Notes: generated by a model from the letters alone, not told the origin. A stretch of 64,000 nt of DNA from Henckelia pumila (GCF_033568475.1 NC_133121.1:6820001-6884000); one strand, 5' to 3'; shown: positions 1-11,409, counted from the stretch's first letter. Numbers and translations: made by a program.

Positions 1-1033
1 GCTTGTCCTCACTACTATTCAATACACACCGATAAATTTTTAGGCTACAAGAGATTCTGCAAATTATGTTAGTCAGATAAAATCGCATTGAATAAACACT
101 AACTATTTTTCGATAAAGTGATGATCTAAAAAATCAAATTTTTTATTATTGATCAAACACTCAACTACTTCACAAATTTGTAAAGCTAAATTGAGCACTC
201 CATTAATTGGAACAACCTAATGGGCCAATTTTAATTTTTTTTTAATAGATGTTTTTGGAATTTGAATTATAATCAACAAATTTACCTGTATTTCAGTATG
301 GTTAAAAAGAAAGAAAGAAAGAAAACGTTATAAGAACAAATTGGAACTCTACAGTTGGCTTTAAAAACAACTAAATGCGAAAATTATTGTTATACACATT
401 TTAAAAAAAAAATTATTATTATTATACACAACTTAAAGTAATAAGATACTATTTCACAACAAAGTCTTATATTTTAGCCGAAAGGCATGGTTTTATGCAT
501 AATTTTTAAATAAAAAAGTAACGTTTCTGGGACAACTTAGTAAAAAAAATACTACATAAAACTCTAATTTAACCATCTCACGGACCAATTTTATGAAACA
601 CATTTATATTTCGATTCGTCTAATGAAAAAATATTAATTTATCTAAATATTATTTTTCATTACTAATATTGGCTCATTTCAAAGATAAATATTTATGATA
701 CCGTCTCATACGAAAAATACATAAATTAATAATTACCTCAATAACTTTTTTTTATACTTGCGACACGCTGATTTTATTCCTTAATAAATTAATATTAAAT
801 CAGACGCCGGTGATAATTCAATTAAGATCAATTGAATTTATACATATGCGGCCGCTGTCTTAGATTCAACATCTTAATCATCATTGAATTGATCTACTTT
901 TCTTTCTTCATCGTGTAGTAAATAATTTGAACTTAATTTTCAACAATATAATATTATATTAAATCTTACAAGAGAAAATTCACAAAATAATCGAATAATT
1001 ACGCATAACATATATTTTATTTATTTATTTATT
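1..1033. other. AT-rich intergenic DNA
   Basis: Long A/T runs, a short GAAA repeat near 310 and no open frame of useful length. I see no gene, RNA or complete transposon here. It runs up to the inverted-repeat element that starts at 1034. Confidence 0.6.
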
Positions 1034-1954
1034 GAGTAAAAATTAATTTAATACACAAACTATTGGTTAAATGTCAAATTGGTACACGAACTTTTGTTAA
1101 TGACTTAATTAATACATGTCCACCGGATTCCGATCAATTTCTGATGATAATGTAAAATGTCCAATTTACCCTTCATTACAAAAATGCACATTTTATTTTT
1201 AATTAGATATATTTATATATTATATTTTATACGAAAAAATTGATTTGATTAAAAATTTTATTTGTACATAATATTTATTATATTAGATAGATTAAATATA
1301 TTATATATTTCAATGAGAAGGATTAGATAAATTATATTAAGGCATACAATATCTAAATAATTATAAATAAATAAATTGATATCATATAAAATAAATAAAT
1401 ATTTTTTAGCTAAAATTTTGATTTTTGTATACATAATTTTCTCGATAATATTTTGAAAAAATATTAAATAAATAGTGATTGTGATAAAATATTTTTTAAT
1501 ATTTTAACTATGTAAAAATGTATTGAATATATCATTTTAATAAAAATATTACATAAGTTCTATTAAAATTAATTTTAAATTTTAAGTTATATTTATAAGA
1601 AAAACTCATCAAAATACCAATTAAACTCCGTCATAACGTGTCATATGTTTTTTAATCAACAAATAAAATATTGAAAGTTTATTTAAACACGATAATTTTA
1701 TAAGAGAACATAACTAATAAAAAATTAAAAGTCGTTTTTGGTTTTCTGACGGACAAAAATGATGAAGCTGATTTTGAAACTAAAATAATATTATTGCTTT
1801 AATTAATTTGTATTATCACAAGACTATTATACCATTTTCTTCATCATAATTTGGTCAAAATCAAATGGACATGTACCAATTAAGCTATTAACAAAAGTTC
1901 GTATATCAATTTGACATTTAACTAGTAGTTCATGTACCAAATTAATTTTTACTC
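1034..1954. mobile_element. Non-autonomous terminal-inverted-repeat element (Mutator-type MITE)
   Basis: The 5' end (about 1034-1130) and the 3' end (about 1862-1954) are inverted copies of each other with a few mismatches, both beginning GAGTAAAAATTAATTT when read inward. The terminal inverted repeats are about 95 bp and the whole element is 921 bp. It is flanked on both sides by TTTATTTATT, which could be a 9-10 bp target duplication of the Mutator size class, although the motif is simple enough to match by chance. The interior is AT-rich with no transposase. The outer limits could be off by some bases because the flanks are TTTA repeats. Confidence 0.7.
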
Positions 1955-2726
1955 TTTATTTATTTATTTGAATAACAATAATAAGAATTCGGAAATAATA
2001 ATGAAAGAAAGGAGAATGAGTGGAAGTGAGGAAATCCATATAGGGAACAACGCAACAGTTGGAGCAGTGAGTGTTGTATGGATAATTCATCAAATCATTG
2101 ATGAGTCGATTGAATTGAAGCCAAAAGGTAATTGTATCTTACCAGAAAACGGACCGTTTCAACACCGGCCACAATATCACCAATATCGATAAACACAGTA
2201 TCGATCTTACGTAAACGTTATCAAAATTTATAATCGGTGGTTGGTTATATACGTTTTTTTTACACAAACAATTATTCATTCTCAAAAGCAACATAACATA
2301 TTTCCTTGTTGAGAACTAAAATTCCGACCACGATAATGTAATTTATGCATCGTCAGATAAAGCTAATCCAAAACTGAAATCATAGCTAGTACTAACATTT
2401 GAATATTACTTTGTTTTTAGCTTCTTTAATTTAAAGAAGTGACTAAAGTAATTTATTTCACTTTTACATAATTGTATGTATTATATATAATAAATAATAA
2501 GAGGGATCGACATGCAATTTACGGGAGGCATATAATATAATATTATAATATAAATTTGGAATGGTGTTCCAATGACCAGAAAACCAGGCGCTCGTGATTT
2601 GAAGTAGAAGTACGTGTCTTTTCTTGCACGGCGACTGCGAGCTTTGTCTTCCGTTTCCTCCGCCCTCTCCGCCGCCTCCCACTCTCCAACGCCGACCAAA
2701 GAGAGATCGTGACTCGTAGTTCGCGG

Positions 2727-2777
2727 TGGCGGAGGAGGAGGAGGAGGAGGAGGAGGAGGAGGAGGAGGAGGAGGAGG
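2727..2777. repeat. (GGA)n microsatellite
   Basis: An uninterrupted run of about sixteen GGA units inside a locally GC-rich patch (2580-2780). It lies just upstream of a TATA-like sequence and gives long artificial open frames of Pro, Ser or Leu on the minus strand, which are not genes. Confidence 0.95.
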
Positions 2778-2784
2778 GGGACAT

Positions 2785-2840
2785 GACATAATTCTATATA
2801 TATCTTCACAAGAAAAAAAAAAAAAAAAACCCTTCTTCCT
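2785..2840 (+). promoter_or_regulatory. Possible TATA box and transcription start of a non-coding unit
   Basis: TCTATATATATC at about 2793-2804 is followed, after an A-tract, by a pyrimidine-rich CCCTTCTTCC start-like sequence near 2830. The following 500 bp has no credible protein but leads to the foldback at 3390-3616. A polymerase II promoter for a primary microRNA or long non-coding RNA fits, but this is inference from motif spacing only. Confidence 0.3.
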
Positions 2841-3389
2841 CTGCTACTTCCTAGCTAGCTCAAAAATATTTCATTTTTCGGAAAATTATGACCGATCTAC
2901 CCTCGTTCATTGACATGGAGAAGAGGTCTCGACCGCGGTTGTTCGTAGGCCCTCGATGGTCATTTCCTATGAGTTTTGATCGTCTCAGTTGAAGTTGACG
3001 AAGCAGTATCGATTATTTCGTTATTTGTGGGCTCTCATGGTTGATATATTTGTCCTGAAAAGCTTTGGAAAAAAAGGCAGACAGAATGGAGCCAGGCAGT
3101 ACACACATATACCACCTTAATTTTCATGCTAATTTAGTTTCTTGTTATGGAGATTTCTTCTCTTTGTAACTTTGGCTTAATTTCTTTTCTAAAGGAAAAT
3201 TTGCTTCTTTTATTTTAGTATTTTCTTATTAGCCACAATCAATTCAAGAAAATGTTATTCTCTTGGTCTTATCTCGTACTAGCTGTATTTCCTTTGAATC
3301 CATTGGTTTTCTTTTTCTTTTTCTTCTTTAATTCCTTTCTTTTAACAAGGATTTGGCTGCTGCTCTACACAAAATTGGATGTAAACACA

Positions 3390-3616
3390 GCTAGCATCGG
3401 ACGAAATCTTCTGCTACACAATATGATATATCTTAGGAAATTAAAGTCTCGAATGATTTGGTTGAGTCGATGTTCGAGCTATTGCTTAAAATAACTATGC
3501 TCAAGCCCCACATTCCGTTTGATCCGCATCAACTCATGATTTTTATCCAATTTCCACACTTATAGAATAAGGTGTAACATATTGTGTAGCAGAAGATTTC
3601 TTCAGACTTCCGAGAT
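3390..3616 (+). ncRNA. Long imperfect foldback, candidate microRNA precursor
   Basis: Positions 3403-3425 and 3578-3600 are perfect 23-nt reverse complements. Pairing continues outward (GCATCGGA against TCTCGGAA-like sequence at 3395-3402 and 3606-3615) and inward (GGAAATT at 3436-3442 with AATTTCC at 3549-3555; TGAGTCGATG at 3463-3472 with CATCAACTCA at 3527-3536). The result is a roughly 220-nt stem-loop with a near-perfect 23-nt duplex, the geometry of a plant MIRNA precursor. No arm matches a conserved plant microRNA I know, so it would be lineage-specific. A small MITE or a decayed inverted duplication is the main alternative. Strand is assumed from the promoter-like sequence upstream. 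Confidence 0.45.
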
Positions 3617-3619
3617 ACC

Positions 3620-4220
3620 TAATGTGATTGTATGCGCGCACCTTGTGATTATGTCCTTTGTTCAAAATAAAATAAAATGCCCCATTAAAGATGTGTGTGT
3701 TATACAAGTATACATATTTTGTTACATTACAATTTTTATTCGTTTAATGTGGAGTTACTCTAATTTGACAAGGTTTTAAAATTAATGCCCATATGTGTTG
3801 CTATATACGTCACTCCAGAAAAATGAAAAGAGATAGCCATTGTTACAATTATTTTATAGGTTCCGCTATCATAATTGAATGCATATAGTTTCACACAGGC
3901 CGCATTAATATTAAAGACGGTGGTTCCAACAAATTTTCGTTTGAGTGAATGTTTTTAAATGAAATTAAATGTTGAATTCTAATTTAAAATTTTGGGATTT
4001 TGATTTTTTTTTTTAAAAAAAATATATATATTCAACACACAATTAATCCTTTATACCGAAAAAGCTGCTTTCTCTGAAAAATTTAAAAGTTTATAGAATT
4101 TAAATTATTTCTTCAATTTTCAACATTTTTTATCTTCTGGCTGAATTTAATTAATCGATCTAAACATGCAATTTTTTAAAATTATATAATTGATGGAACA
4201 TGTTTTGCTCTTATAATTGA
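3620..4220. other. Intergenic, no gene seen
   Basis: AT-rich sequence between the foldback locus and the NDUFS5 promoter. Short frames only; nothing recognised. Confidence 0.5.
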
Positions 4221-4224
4221 GTCT

Positions 4225-4345
4225 TAATTGGGCCTAATTGCATTTAGCACTTTTGCTCTGTATAAAAACAATATTCTTTCGTAGCCTTATTCTTTTATGG
4301 GCTGGGTCGGGTTTCCTCGGCCCACATTATTATACCAAACCCAAC
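4225..4345 (+). promoter_or_regulatory. NDUFS5 promoter with site II elements and telo-box
   Basis: Three TGGGCY/RGCCCA site II elements are visible: TGGGCC at 4229-4234, TGGGCT at 4298-4303 and GGCCCA at 4319-4324. An AAACCC telo-box core lies at 4337-4342. TATAAAA occurs at 4261-4267. Site II plus telo-box promoters (TCP-bound in Arabidopsis) are typical of nuclear genes for mitochondrial respiration and ribosomes, which fits the gene downstream. The last elements may lie within the 5' UTR. Confidence 0.6.
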
Positions 4346-4494
4346 CCAGAACAGAGAGAAGGAACCGAGGAAAAGAATCAAATAAAAAAAAAAGAAAAAA
4401 AAAAGAAAAAAGAAAAAAGAAAAGGAAATTGAGAGTATCGGGAGTGATTTGATCGTATTATTGTTCTCCGTGGGCGATTGCATTCGGCGTACAA
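4346..4494 (+). other. 5' UTR exon of the NDUFS5 gene
   Basis: Purine-rich leader (A/G tract 4384-4427) ending in ACAAG before a GTGAGA donor at about 4495. The 5' limit is approximate. The next exon begins near 5750, so a 1.25-kb intron sits in the leader just upstream of the start codon, a common arrangement for highly expressed plant genes. No ATG precedes the donor in a convincing context. Confidence 0.5.
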
Positions 4495-5785
4495 GGTGAG
4501 AATGGATTTGAATCTGAAGATTTTGAGCAGTATCATTTTCCTAATTCAATCGCAAAACTGCCAAGGATTTAGGGCAGAAGTATTGATTCAAATAGGTTTC
4601 TGAGTACATGTTTTTTTTCCCCATAAATTTGTTGAACTAAGTTCATAATCGAGTTGAATTCGGGTTGTGTGTGGGATTGTGTAGTGTTCGAGTTTCCTAC
4701 TTGATTTATGTAGTTGGACAGATTCACTAATCTGATTTCATTCTGTCAACTTCACGATGGTTTGCTCTGGTTTTGTTGTAATTCACGTTTAGCTATGATT
4801 TAATTAAAGATTTATTTTTGGATTAATACAAAACGGCAGAGTTCGGTTCAGATTTCATTTTTACTTTGTCAAGACTTTGGTTCTGTTTTCTCTCGAGAAT
4901 TATGTTAAAAAAGGTTCGTCACCTTGTTGAGGAAACGTTATGTTATGAAATTAAATCCTGGAAGCGTAATATGATATCTCTACATGTATGACTGAATCTA
5001 ACACTCGAGCTGGTGTAGGCCATTAGTTAAGGCTGTTTTTCGTCAATTTTGTATTATGCTCAATTTCATGCTGAATTGGTGAAATAGGGCAGCTCATAAT
5101 GTGAGATTGAATGCTGGAAATTCTAACACATTGTTCCTCGTTCGAGACTAGGATGAAGTTAGGAAGGTTGCTCTTGGTAGTATGCAACTTGAGAAATTTT
5201 CAATTTTTCAACTGGACACCTGCAAATATTATTTTACTAGCTATCAAATGAGATTGTACCACTCCTCTTTTTTTTTTTCCAAGTGACTGGAATGTGAAAT
5301 TGGTTAAGTGTTGTCTTGCGTAGATAAATGTAGCTAAAACGTTTTTCTTCTCTTAGCTTGCAGTGATGAAATAGGTGGCATATTACTTTGAAAAAATTTT
5401 CTCCCATGAATATGAAGTTAAAATGAACCAATTCAGAAATATCACTATATATTTTTTAAGCAATGATAAATCGGTTATTTTCACTGGTGGTTCGCATGAG
5501 ATAATCTTGGCAGCCCTATATTTTAGTTTTAACTAATGCATTGAAACACTAACTTTTTAAAAAAAAACTAAAAGAAACATAGAAGTATGAATTTGCCAAT
5601 TATCACCTTTTCAGTTCAAAAAACATTCACCCATCCGGGAAAAAACTGTTATAAAACTCTTTTATTTAAATTATATCAGTTTGTTAGTTCAACGTAGTTA
5701 TTAATGAATTTTTGTTCTCATTTTCATTCGTCCAATTATCAGATTATCTAGTCAACTGAACACTAACAAGGAAACCCTGAAAGAA

Positions 5786-6888
5786 ATGGCTTCTGGTTGG
5801 GGAATAACAGGAAACAAGGGGAGATGTTACGACTTCTGGATGGATTTTAGCGAATGTATGTCTCGCTGCCGTGAGCCCAAGGATTGTGTCCTCCTTCGTG
5901 AAGACTATTTTGAGTGCCTCCACCACTCAAAAGAGGTATGTTTTCTTTTTGCTTCCTTTTCTTTTGATTTCATGTATTGATTCTCTTAAAAGGTGCATAC
6001 TGGGGTCTTCAACTCGATTTCCATCATCCCATTTGCGTTTGATTTTTGTCGACTTTTTGTGTTTGTTGCCTATGAAGATTAAGTTTGTGTTCAATTTATA
6101 ACCAGTGATGCCATTGGTCTACCAGTCAAAGAGTGCGTGGTATATCAAGGAATGAAGCTTTGAGAATTGGAATTATAATTCAGAACTGCTTTGAGTCGAA
6201 TCTGAATATGTTTTTTACTGATTCTAATTCAACAAGCTCAATGCATCCAAACACACTACAAGTCCATTGCCTTTGTGTTTCTTATGTGTCCTTGATTGGC
6301 TTGGGGGTTGGTCTGTATACCTTGATACGATTTAGTGAAATCTTGGGAGTAGTGCAATGACTTGTGCACTATCTGCAGTTCCAGAAACACGAGGGTCTGG
6401 TCAATTTGTCATGTGGTGGGGCGAAATCTTTACATGTGCCTGCATTTCTATGTTTTATTTATGAACCAAAATCCCAGTCAAAAAAATCACAGAAGCCAGG
6501 CTATTTAATGGTTCGAGATTCTTCACCTCGTTTCTGCATTTCCCTTTCTTAGTATTAGCCTTCATCTGCTGTTTTGGTTGGCTTAGGTACAATTCTTGGC
6601 GACCAATATGGGCATTGGTTTTTCAACCTTTTCTATCAATTACGATTAAGCAAAGGGTTACGAGCGATTCATAACACATAAGATACTTGTGAACTGAACG
6701 ATAAGGTTTACAGGAAGTGTTTATTTCCATGATAGGCGGTTGTTGCCTCTCATTTCTCAATGATGCCTTTAATATTTTTGCATTTATCGCAGTTTCAACG
6801 TAGAAACCGAATCTATAAGGAGGAGCAGCGTCAATTAAGAGCAGCTGCAGAGAAGGGCAAGGAACACGGAGATGGTGGTCATCACTGA
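5786..6888 (+). CDS. NDUFS5: NADH dehydrogenase [ubiquinone] iron-sulfur protein 5-like (complex I 15 kDa subunit)
   Basis: Two coding exons, 5786-5935 and 6793-6888, joined in phase to give 81 residues. Donor AAAGAG|GTATGT, acceptor ATCGCAG|TTTC. The protein MASGWGITGNKGRCYDFW... has twin CX9C motifs (Cys14/Cys24 and Cys34/Cys44, plus Cys28), the CHCH fold imported through the Mia40 disulfide relay into the mitochondrial intermembrane space. The tail is basic then acidic and ends GDGGHH. NDUFS5 is an accessory subunit of the membrane arm of respiratory complex I. Length and motif spacing agree with plant homologues. The ATG is the first in the exon and follows a spliced leader. Everything required appears intact; the promoter with site II elements supports a respiratory role. 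Confidence 0.92.
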
Positions 6889-7842
6889 GGATCATGAATG
6901 GCTGTCTTATATTTGAGCAATCGAAAAGGGTTACTATGCCATCTTCTTGAGAACACTGTTTTCAATAATGATATAAACATTGTATTCATGTGTTGTGGGA
7001 TGCCCGAGAACAACAATTATAAATCTCCTAAATGGGATTGTTGGAGCAAAATTTGAGGTGTATTTTTTTTCCCTATCTAGCATTGAAGCGTGCACTGTTT
7101 CAACATTTGGCATGCTTTTCCTTGTAATGAAGTTTGTCTTGTTTCCCTTTCTCCATCTAGTCAAGGATTTCAATGTGCATTTGTCTCCATATTCACCAGT
7201 GGATCGATAAGACAGCGTACAAGAAACCATTTTCTTCAACACCCTTCTACAAAATAATTGAACTTGGTTTTGTTTTCCTGACTCCCCTCTATTTTTATTA
7301 GGTGGCAAAAAGGAAACGTTGCTAAAATATGCAAGGCTCATAGAAGTCGAGCCTAGTGTCTTTTATATACACACATGCACAAAATCCTGTTAGAAGAGTT
7401 CATAAGTCGATTTTATAGACAAATTATTTGAGTTATCTATGAAAAATAATATTTTTTATGTCAAAAATTATTTGAATTACTCAAAAGAATTATTTGAACT
7501 ACCTATGAAAATATTGTTTTTTATGCTAAAATAATTATTTTTTATCACTTAGGCCCGAGTCTTATTTAAACAATAAGAACCTACTCGATTAATTGGTTGG
7601 TCATTAGCCACATCAAAAAATCTTGGGATAAAAAATTACACAGCATATTGCGAAGTTTCACACTATACTTTAATCTGTTTGACAGACATCAAAGGCAAGA
7701 AGATAAAGAGTGGAGCATATTATATTGTCACATTTGCCTATGCACTGTAGGAACTAAGAAAGAAAACATGGGAGGAAAAAAAATGAATGAAAACGAAACA
7801 TAGAAGCTAAGAATTTTGAACAAAGAACAAGCACGAATGCTA
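6889..7842. other. 3' UTR of NDUFS5 and convergent intergenic DNA
   Basis: About 50-400 bp after the stop is likely NDUFS5 3' UTR. From 7440 to 7545 there is a loose tandem repeat around ATTATTTGAA and ATGAAAATATT. The following gene on the other strand converges here, so 7600-7842 probably holds its 3' UTR. No other gene seen. Confidence 0.5.
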
Positions 7843-9732
7843 CTAAGCAACGGCATCTTTAGATTCCGATCCCAACTCTGGAAGAGTATCAAGATCCGTA
7901 CGAGCATCTTTCACATCCTGAGGAATCGAAGAAGCCTCATCATGTTGGTTAGAATCAGTATCCATGTCTGTGCCTGGAGATGAATCATCATTGACAGTAT
8001 TTGAAGCATCAGATGAATTTTCGGATGTATTTTGGCCTTGCTCGGCCCCGTTACTGTCATTATACGATGTTGCATTCCCATCTGTTTCAGAACCATTATC
8101 AAGATTCTGTTGCTCACTCGAATTGTGACCCTCGTTTTCGGCAGATGTTTCAGTATCATTTTTTAGGCTTGGGGCATTCTGGGAATCAGCATTCTGCCCA
8201 TCTCCCGTGTTATCATGATCAGATCCCTTTGAATCTCGTTCTGAAATTAGCAAATTTTCGGTGGTTGTTGATGGAGACACCGCATCGCTCTTCTCACCAT
8301 GGGTAAGAGTATGTTCATCTTGTTCCTGTTGGCTTTGAGCAGAATCATTGGTAGAACTATCATTACCTCGATCGTGTTTATCATTATCATTAGTAGTTTC
8401 AGCAGTGGAATCGTGGTTCTGAGAATCCAAGTGTTCCTCGCTTTTAAAGGAATTATTCTTCTCCATCGTCCCATCATTAAGGCCACTTGATTTCAACTCT
8501 TCCTGATCACCCGTGCTCTTCCAATGATCCTCCCTGCCACTTAGGTACCCATTCACCGGCTTCTCCTCCCCGTTCAAGCCATCCAAACTAACTCTCTGTG
8601 TTTCTGTCAAATTTTGTGAATCTTGAACCATGCCATCGCTTGAAAGATTTTCTCCCTTGGCATTTTCTTCTTTTGTTCCCTCATTATCAGCTCCAACATG
8701 ACTTTCCACATCTGATGCGCTCAACTTTTCAGTCGAACCATCTTTATTCTCATCTATCATGTTGTTTCCCTCATGCTCTTTTGTATCTTCTGCGTTATTC
8801 TTTCTATTGCTCTCCTCCGAATTTTTCTCTTCATTGTCATGTTTTTCTCCACTTCCATTTTCTTCCTTTTTATGACCACTTTTGCTCTCGTACTCCATCG
8901 ATTCTTCGTTTTTGTTCTCTGTACCATCTCCATCATTAACAACCTTCTCTTCATCAACTTTCTCCTCGTTCCTTGTTTCATCAATTTTCGAACCTTCTTT
9001 CTCAGTACTTGTTTCATCAATTTTCGGACCTTCATTCTCACTACTTTCAACCTTACCTTCTTCAATATCTGGCTCCGCATTTGCCTTTTCCTTACCTTTG
9101 TCTCCCTTGATTTCTTCGCCTTTCTCTCCACTTCGATCTGTTTCATCAATTTTCACACTTTCATTTTCGCCATCATCAACCTTACCCTCGTCAACATCCG
9201 GCTCCACATTCGCCTTCTCCTCACCTTCTTTTTCATTATTTTCTTCAGGATTATCTCCATTTTCCTCTTCTTTGCTTTCTTCACCATCTCTCACCGTGCT
9301 TTCTGGATCTTCACCATTTATTTTACCTTCATCGTTCACATTAGTACTTTCAGTCTCCTCACTCTCTCGATTTTCACTTCCCTCTTCTGTATTTTCTTGA
9401 TCTTGCCCCCGATCGTCAAGCTTGTTTTCATCATCAAAATGCATCGGTTTTTCCTCAGATGTCTCCTCTTTAGGTTTCTCATCTGCAGTATCTTCTTCTT
9501 CTTCTTCTGTTTTAGGCAAAAGATCCTTTCTCCCTAGCTTGATGGTGTCGACTCCGTTCTGCACCTTCTCTGAAACTTTTGTATTTTCTTGATAGGATGC
9601 CTTCTTGTCACGGGAGTGCTGGACTTGGTAGAGCAACCAAATCCCCACTCCGAGAAGCAAACATAGCTGCAGAACATGCTTCACTTTGAATCCTTTATTT
9701 CTTGGGTTCCTACGTGGCGATTGCCGAAACAT
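7843..9732 (-). CDS. Acidic low-complexity membrane-anchored protein of unknown function
   Basis: Single coding exon, 629 residues. The N-terminus MFRQSPRRNPRNKGFKVKHV is strongly basic and is followed by one hydrophobic segment (about residues 20-38, VLQLCLLLGVGIWLLYQV), suggesting a signal-anchor with a short cytosolic basic head. The remainder is almost entirely Glu, Asp, Lys, Ser, Asn and Thr and is probably disordered. A 43-residue unit is tandemly repeated: KANVEPDVDEGKV (from residue 173) and KANAEPDIEEGKV (from 216), each followed by KIDET, with a further short KIDET echo near 249. Proteins with this head and an acidic tail recur in dicots under names such as dentin sialophosphoprotein-like; the names carry no function. 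No catalytic motif seen. The ATG is the first in frame after a spliced leader. Confidence 0.8.
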   Translation of the reverse strand: MFRQSPRRNPRNKGFKVKHVLQLCLLLGVGIWLLYQVQHSRDKKASYQENTKVSEKVQNGVDTIKLGRKDLLPKTEEEEEDTADEKPKEETSEEKPMHFDDENKLDDRGQDQENTEEGSENRESEETESTNVNDEGKINGEDPESTVRDGEESKEEENGDNPEENNEKEGEEKANVEPDVDEGKVDDGENESVKIDETDRSGEKGEEIKGDKGKEKANAEPDIEEGKVESSENEGPKIDETSTEKEGSKIDETRNEEKVDEEKVVNDGDGTENKNEESMEYESKSGHKKEENGSGEKHDNEEKNSEESNRKNNAEDTKEHEGNNMIDENKDGSTEKLSASDVESHVGADNEGTKEENAKGENLSSDGMVQDSQNLTETQRVSLDGLNGEEKPVNGYLSGREDHWKSTGDQEELKSSGLNDGTMEKNNSFKSEEHLDSQNHDSTAETTNDNDKHDRGNDSSTNDSAQSQQEQDEHTLTHGEKSDAVSPSTTTENLLISERDSKGSDHDNTGDGQNADSQNAPSLKNDTETSAENEGHNSSEQQNLDNGSETDGNATSYNDSNGAEQGQNTSENSSDASNTVNDDSSPGTDMDTDSNQHDEASSIPQDVKDARTDLDTLPELGSESKDAVA

Positions 9733-11400
9733 GGTGACTTCAACTTAATTTTGACGAATGAATAGATTTAATTGTCCGAAAAACTCAGATTCCTGGATTG
9801 TTCTGTCAAAGAAAGAGCAATAAGAACTTATAAACTACAAATTTTAAAAACATAAAATTGATGGAGGACATAAGCAAGCTATGTAAACCACAAGAGACTA
9901 AAAACAATTGAAGACTTCGATATTGGCTCAAGTACAAACAAGCTCAACAGTTGGTGACAATTCCAAAGAACAAAGAACCACTTTCTTGAAGCAATCCGGC
10001 ACAAAAGGACAGTTGATGTTACCAAAGCCACGATATTAAATTTGACCACTTTGTTCATCTTGGAAAGGTGTGAGGACATTATTCAAAACTTGCATATACT
10101 TGGAAATTTACTCATTACTGTTTAAAAAGGTTTAATATCAGAAAATGATTATCTCGAGCACTCTTTAAAATATTGATAGCAGACCAACCACAATTCTCTT
10201 TGAATTGACTTATGGTTCGATTTCATTTCCAGAATCAAGCTCGGGACACAAGTATACAAAACAATAAATCCATCTCAAGTTCTAAGAATCGAAGTACATG
10301 TAACCAAAAAAATTTCTATAATTTCAATTCCTTCATTCACATACAATAAAATCATACTGCATTTTTTATTTGAAACCTCGATTCAATTCTAGCTTGAACA
10401 AATCCAAACCGAAACAATCACGACTGTCTGAGTCAAAACCACCACAAACGAGACTCTTGTCCTCCTCCTGTATGGGGATGGTCAGTTCCAAAATCGAAAA
10501 CACCGGTCCTACAACAATGGTTAGGCCTAGTAGTAGTAGTAGTAGTAGTATACACCAACACCAAACAATGTCACAATGATAATTCATCTTACAGCCCATA
10601 CCTGAACCAAACTTCATTCACTACAAGTACAGAAGCTAAGAAACCACATCGAACACTTAAACACCAAATCTGGCGAATCAAGAGTTCTTTTTTGGTTCAT
10701 TTCAAATTGTGTGTTCGAATCAAGCATTACAATTTCATGTGAGAAGTATCAACTATCAGGAAAGCCAACTTCCCTTATTAGTTAAAAGACCTCATAAACA
10801 CCATTGCAGTAACCAAATCACAAGATCTTGTCAATGTTAAGCCATCCCAGAACAAGATAGTACAAGAAACTAATATAGAAAGGTAATTATAAACAATTAA
10901 TGCCAATTAAGAATTTAAAAAAATCCCAAATCCAGCAACAGATTCACAATCAAGCAATGCCCATAAAAAAAGATAAAAACTTCCAACATTTTCAAATAGA
11001 TTCACATTCCTTCCCCCAAAAAAAAAAAGAAAAAACAAAATCTTGTAAATGCCAGCAACAGATCAAGAAAGTTTAGAACCGAAATCACACCTGATGCCAC
11101 GGAAAAAAGACCTTTTTGAGCTTCTGATCAGCCCCCAAGAAACGAGAAATGGGATTTTAATAACTTGCGATCACTGCTTGCTTTAAATACAATGCAATGC
11201 AACCGGAAAAGGGAATCGAATCCGTACAGTTGTTCAGACGAGATATTCACTTTTGGTGGGTGTGGATCAGATTCTAGCGAGATTAAACGAAACTAGGAAA
11301 AGGGATTGAGAGCAATTCGCAAAATGTTTGTCGTTGTATCGTTGAAACAGATCTGAAATCTGCATCACCCTGTTTATGCCACTTGTGCTGTCATTATGTT
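9733..11400 (-). promoter_or_regulatory. Spliced 5' leader and TATA box of the acidic-protein gene
   Basis: On the minus strand a CAG|GTGTGA donor lies at 11091/11090 and a TTGACAG acceptor at 9803, defining a leader intron of about 1.29 kb. The first exon would run from about 11370 to 11091. A TATATATAA box (minus) lies near 11397-11408, about 30 bp before the inferred start. The intron contains a (TAG)n run near 10530-10550 and a weak 83-codon frame (10366-10617) that I do not regard as a gene. Confidence 0.5.
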
Positions 11401-11409
11401 ATATATACA

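Noticed and set aside
2464-2809. Overlapping minus-strand frames with long Pro, Ser or Leu runs
   Set aside because: They are three readings of one (GGA)n microsatellite; no domain and no plausible gene structure.
3088-3108. GGAGCCAGGCA, matching part of the miR160 target site
   Set aside because: Only 11 contiguous bases match and there is no ARF coding context.
8773-9537. 254-codon plus-strand frame rich in Phe, Leu and Ile
   Set aside because: It is the antisense of the Glu/Lys-rich acidic protein; long shadow frames are expected opposite such sequence.
10366-10617. 83-codon minus-strand frame with a leucine stretch
   Set aside because: Lies inside the inferred leader intron and rests partly on a (TAG)n repeat; no homology recognised.
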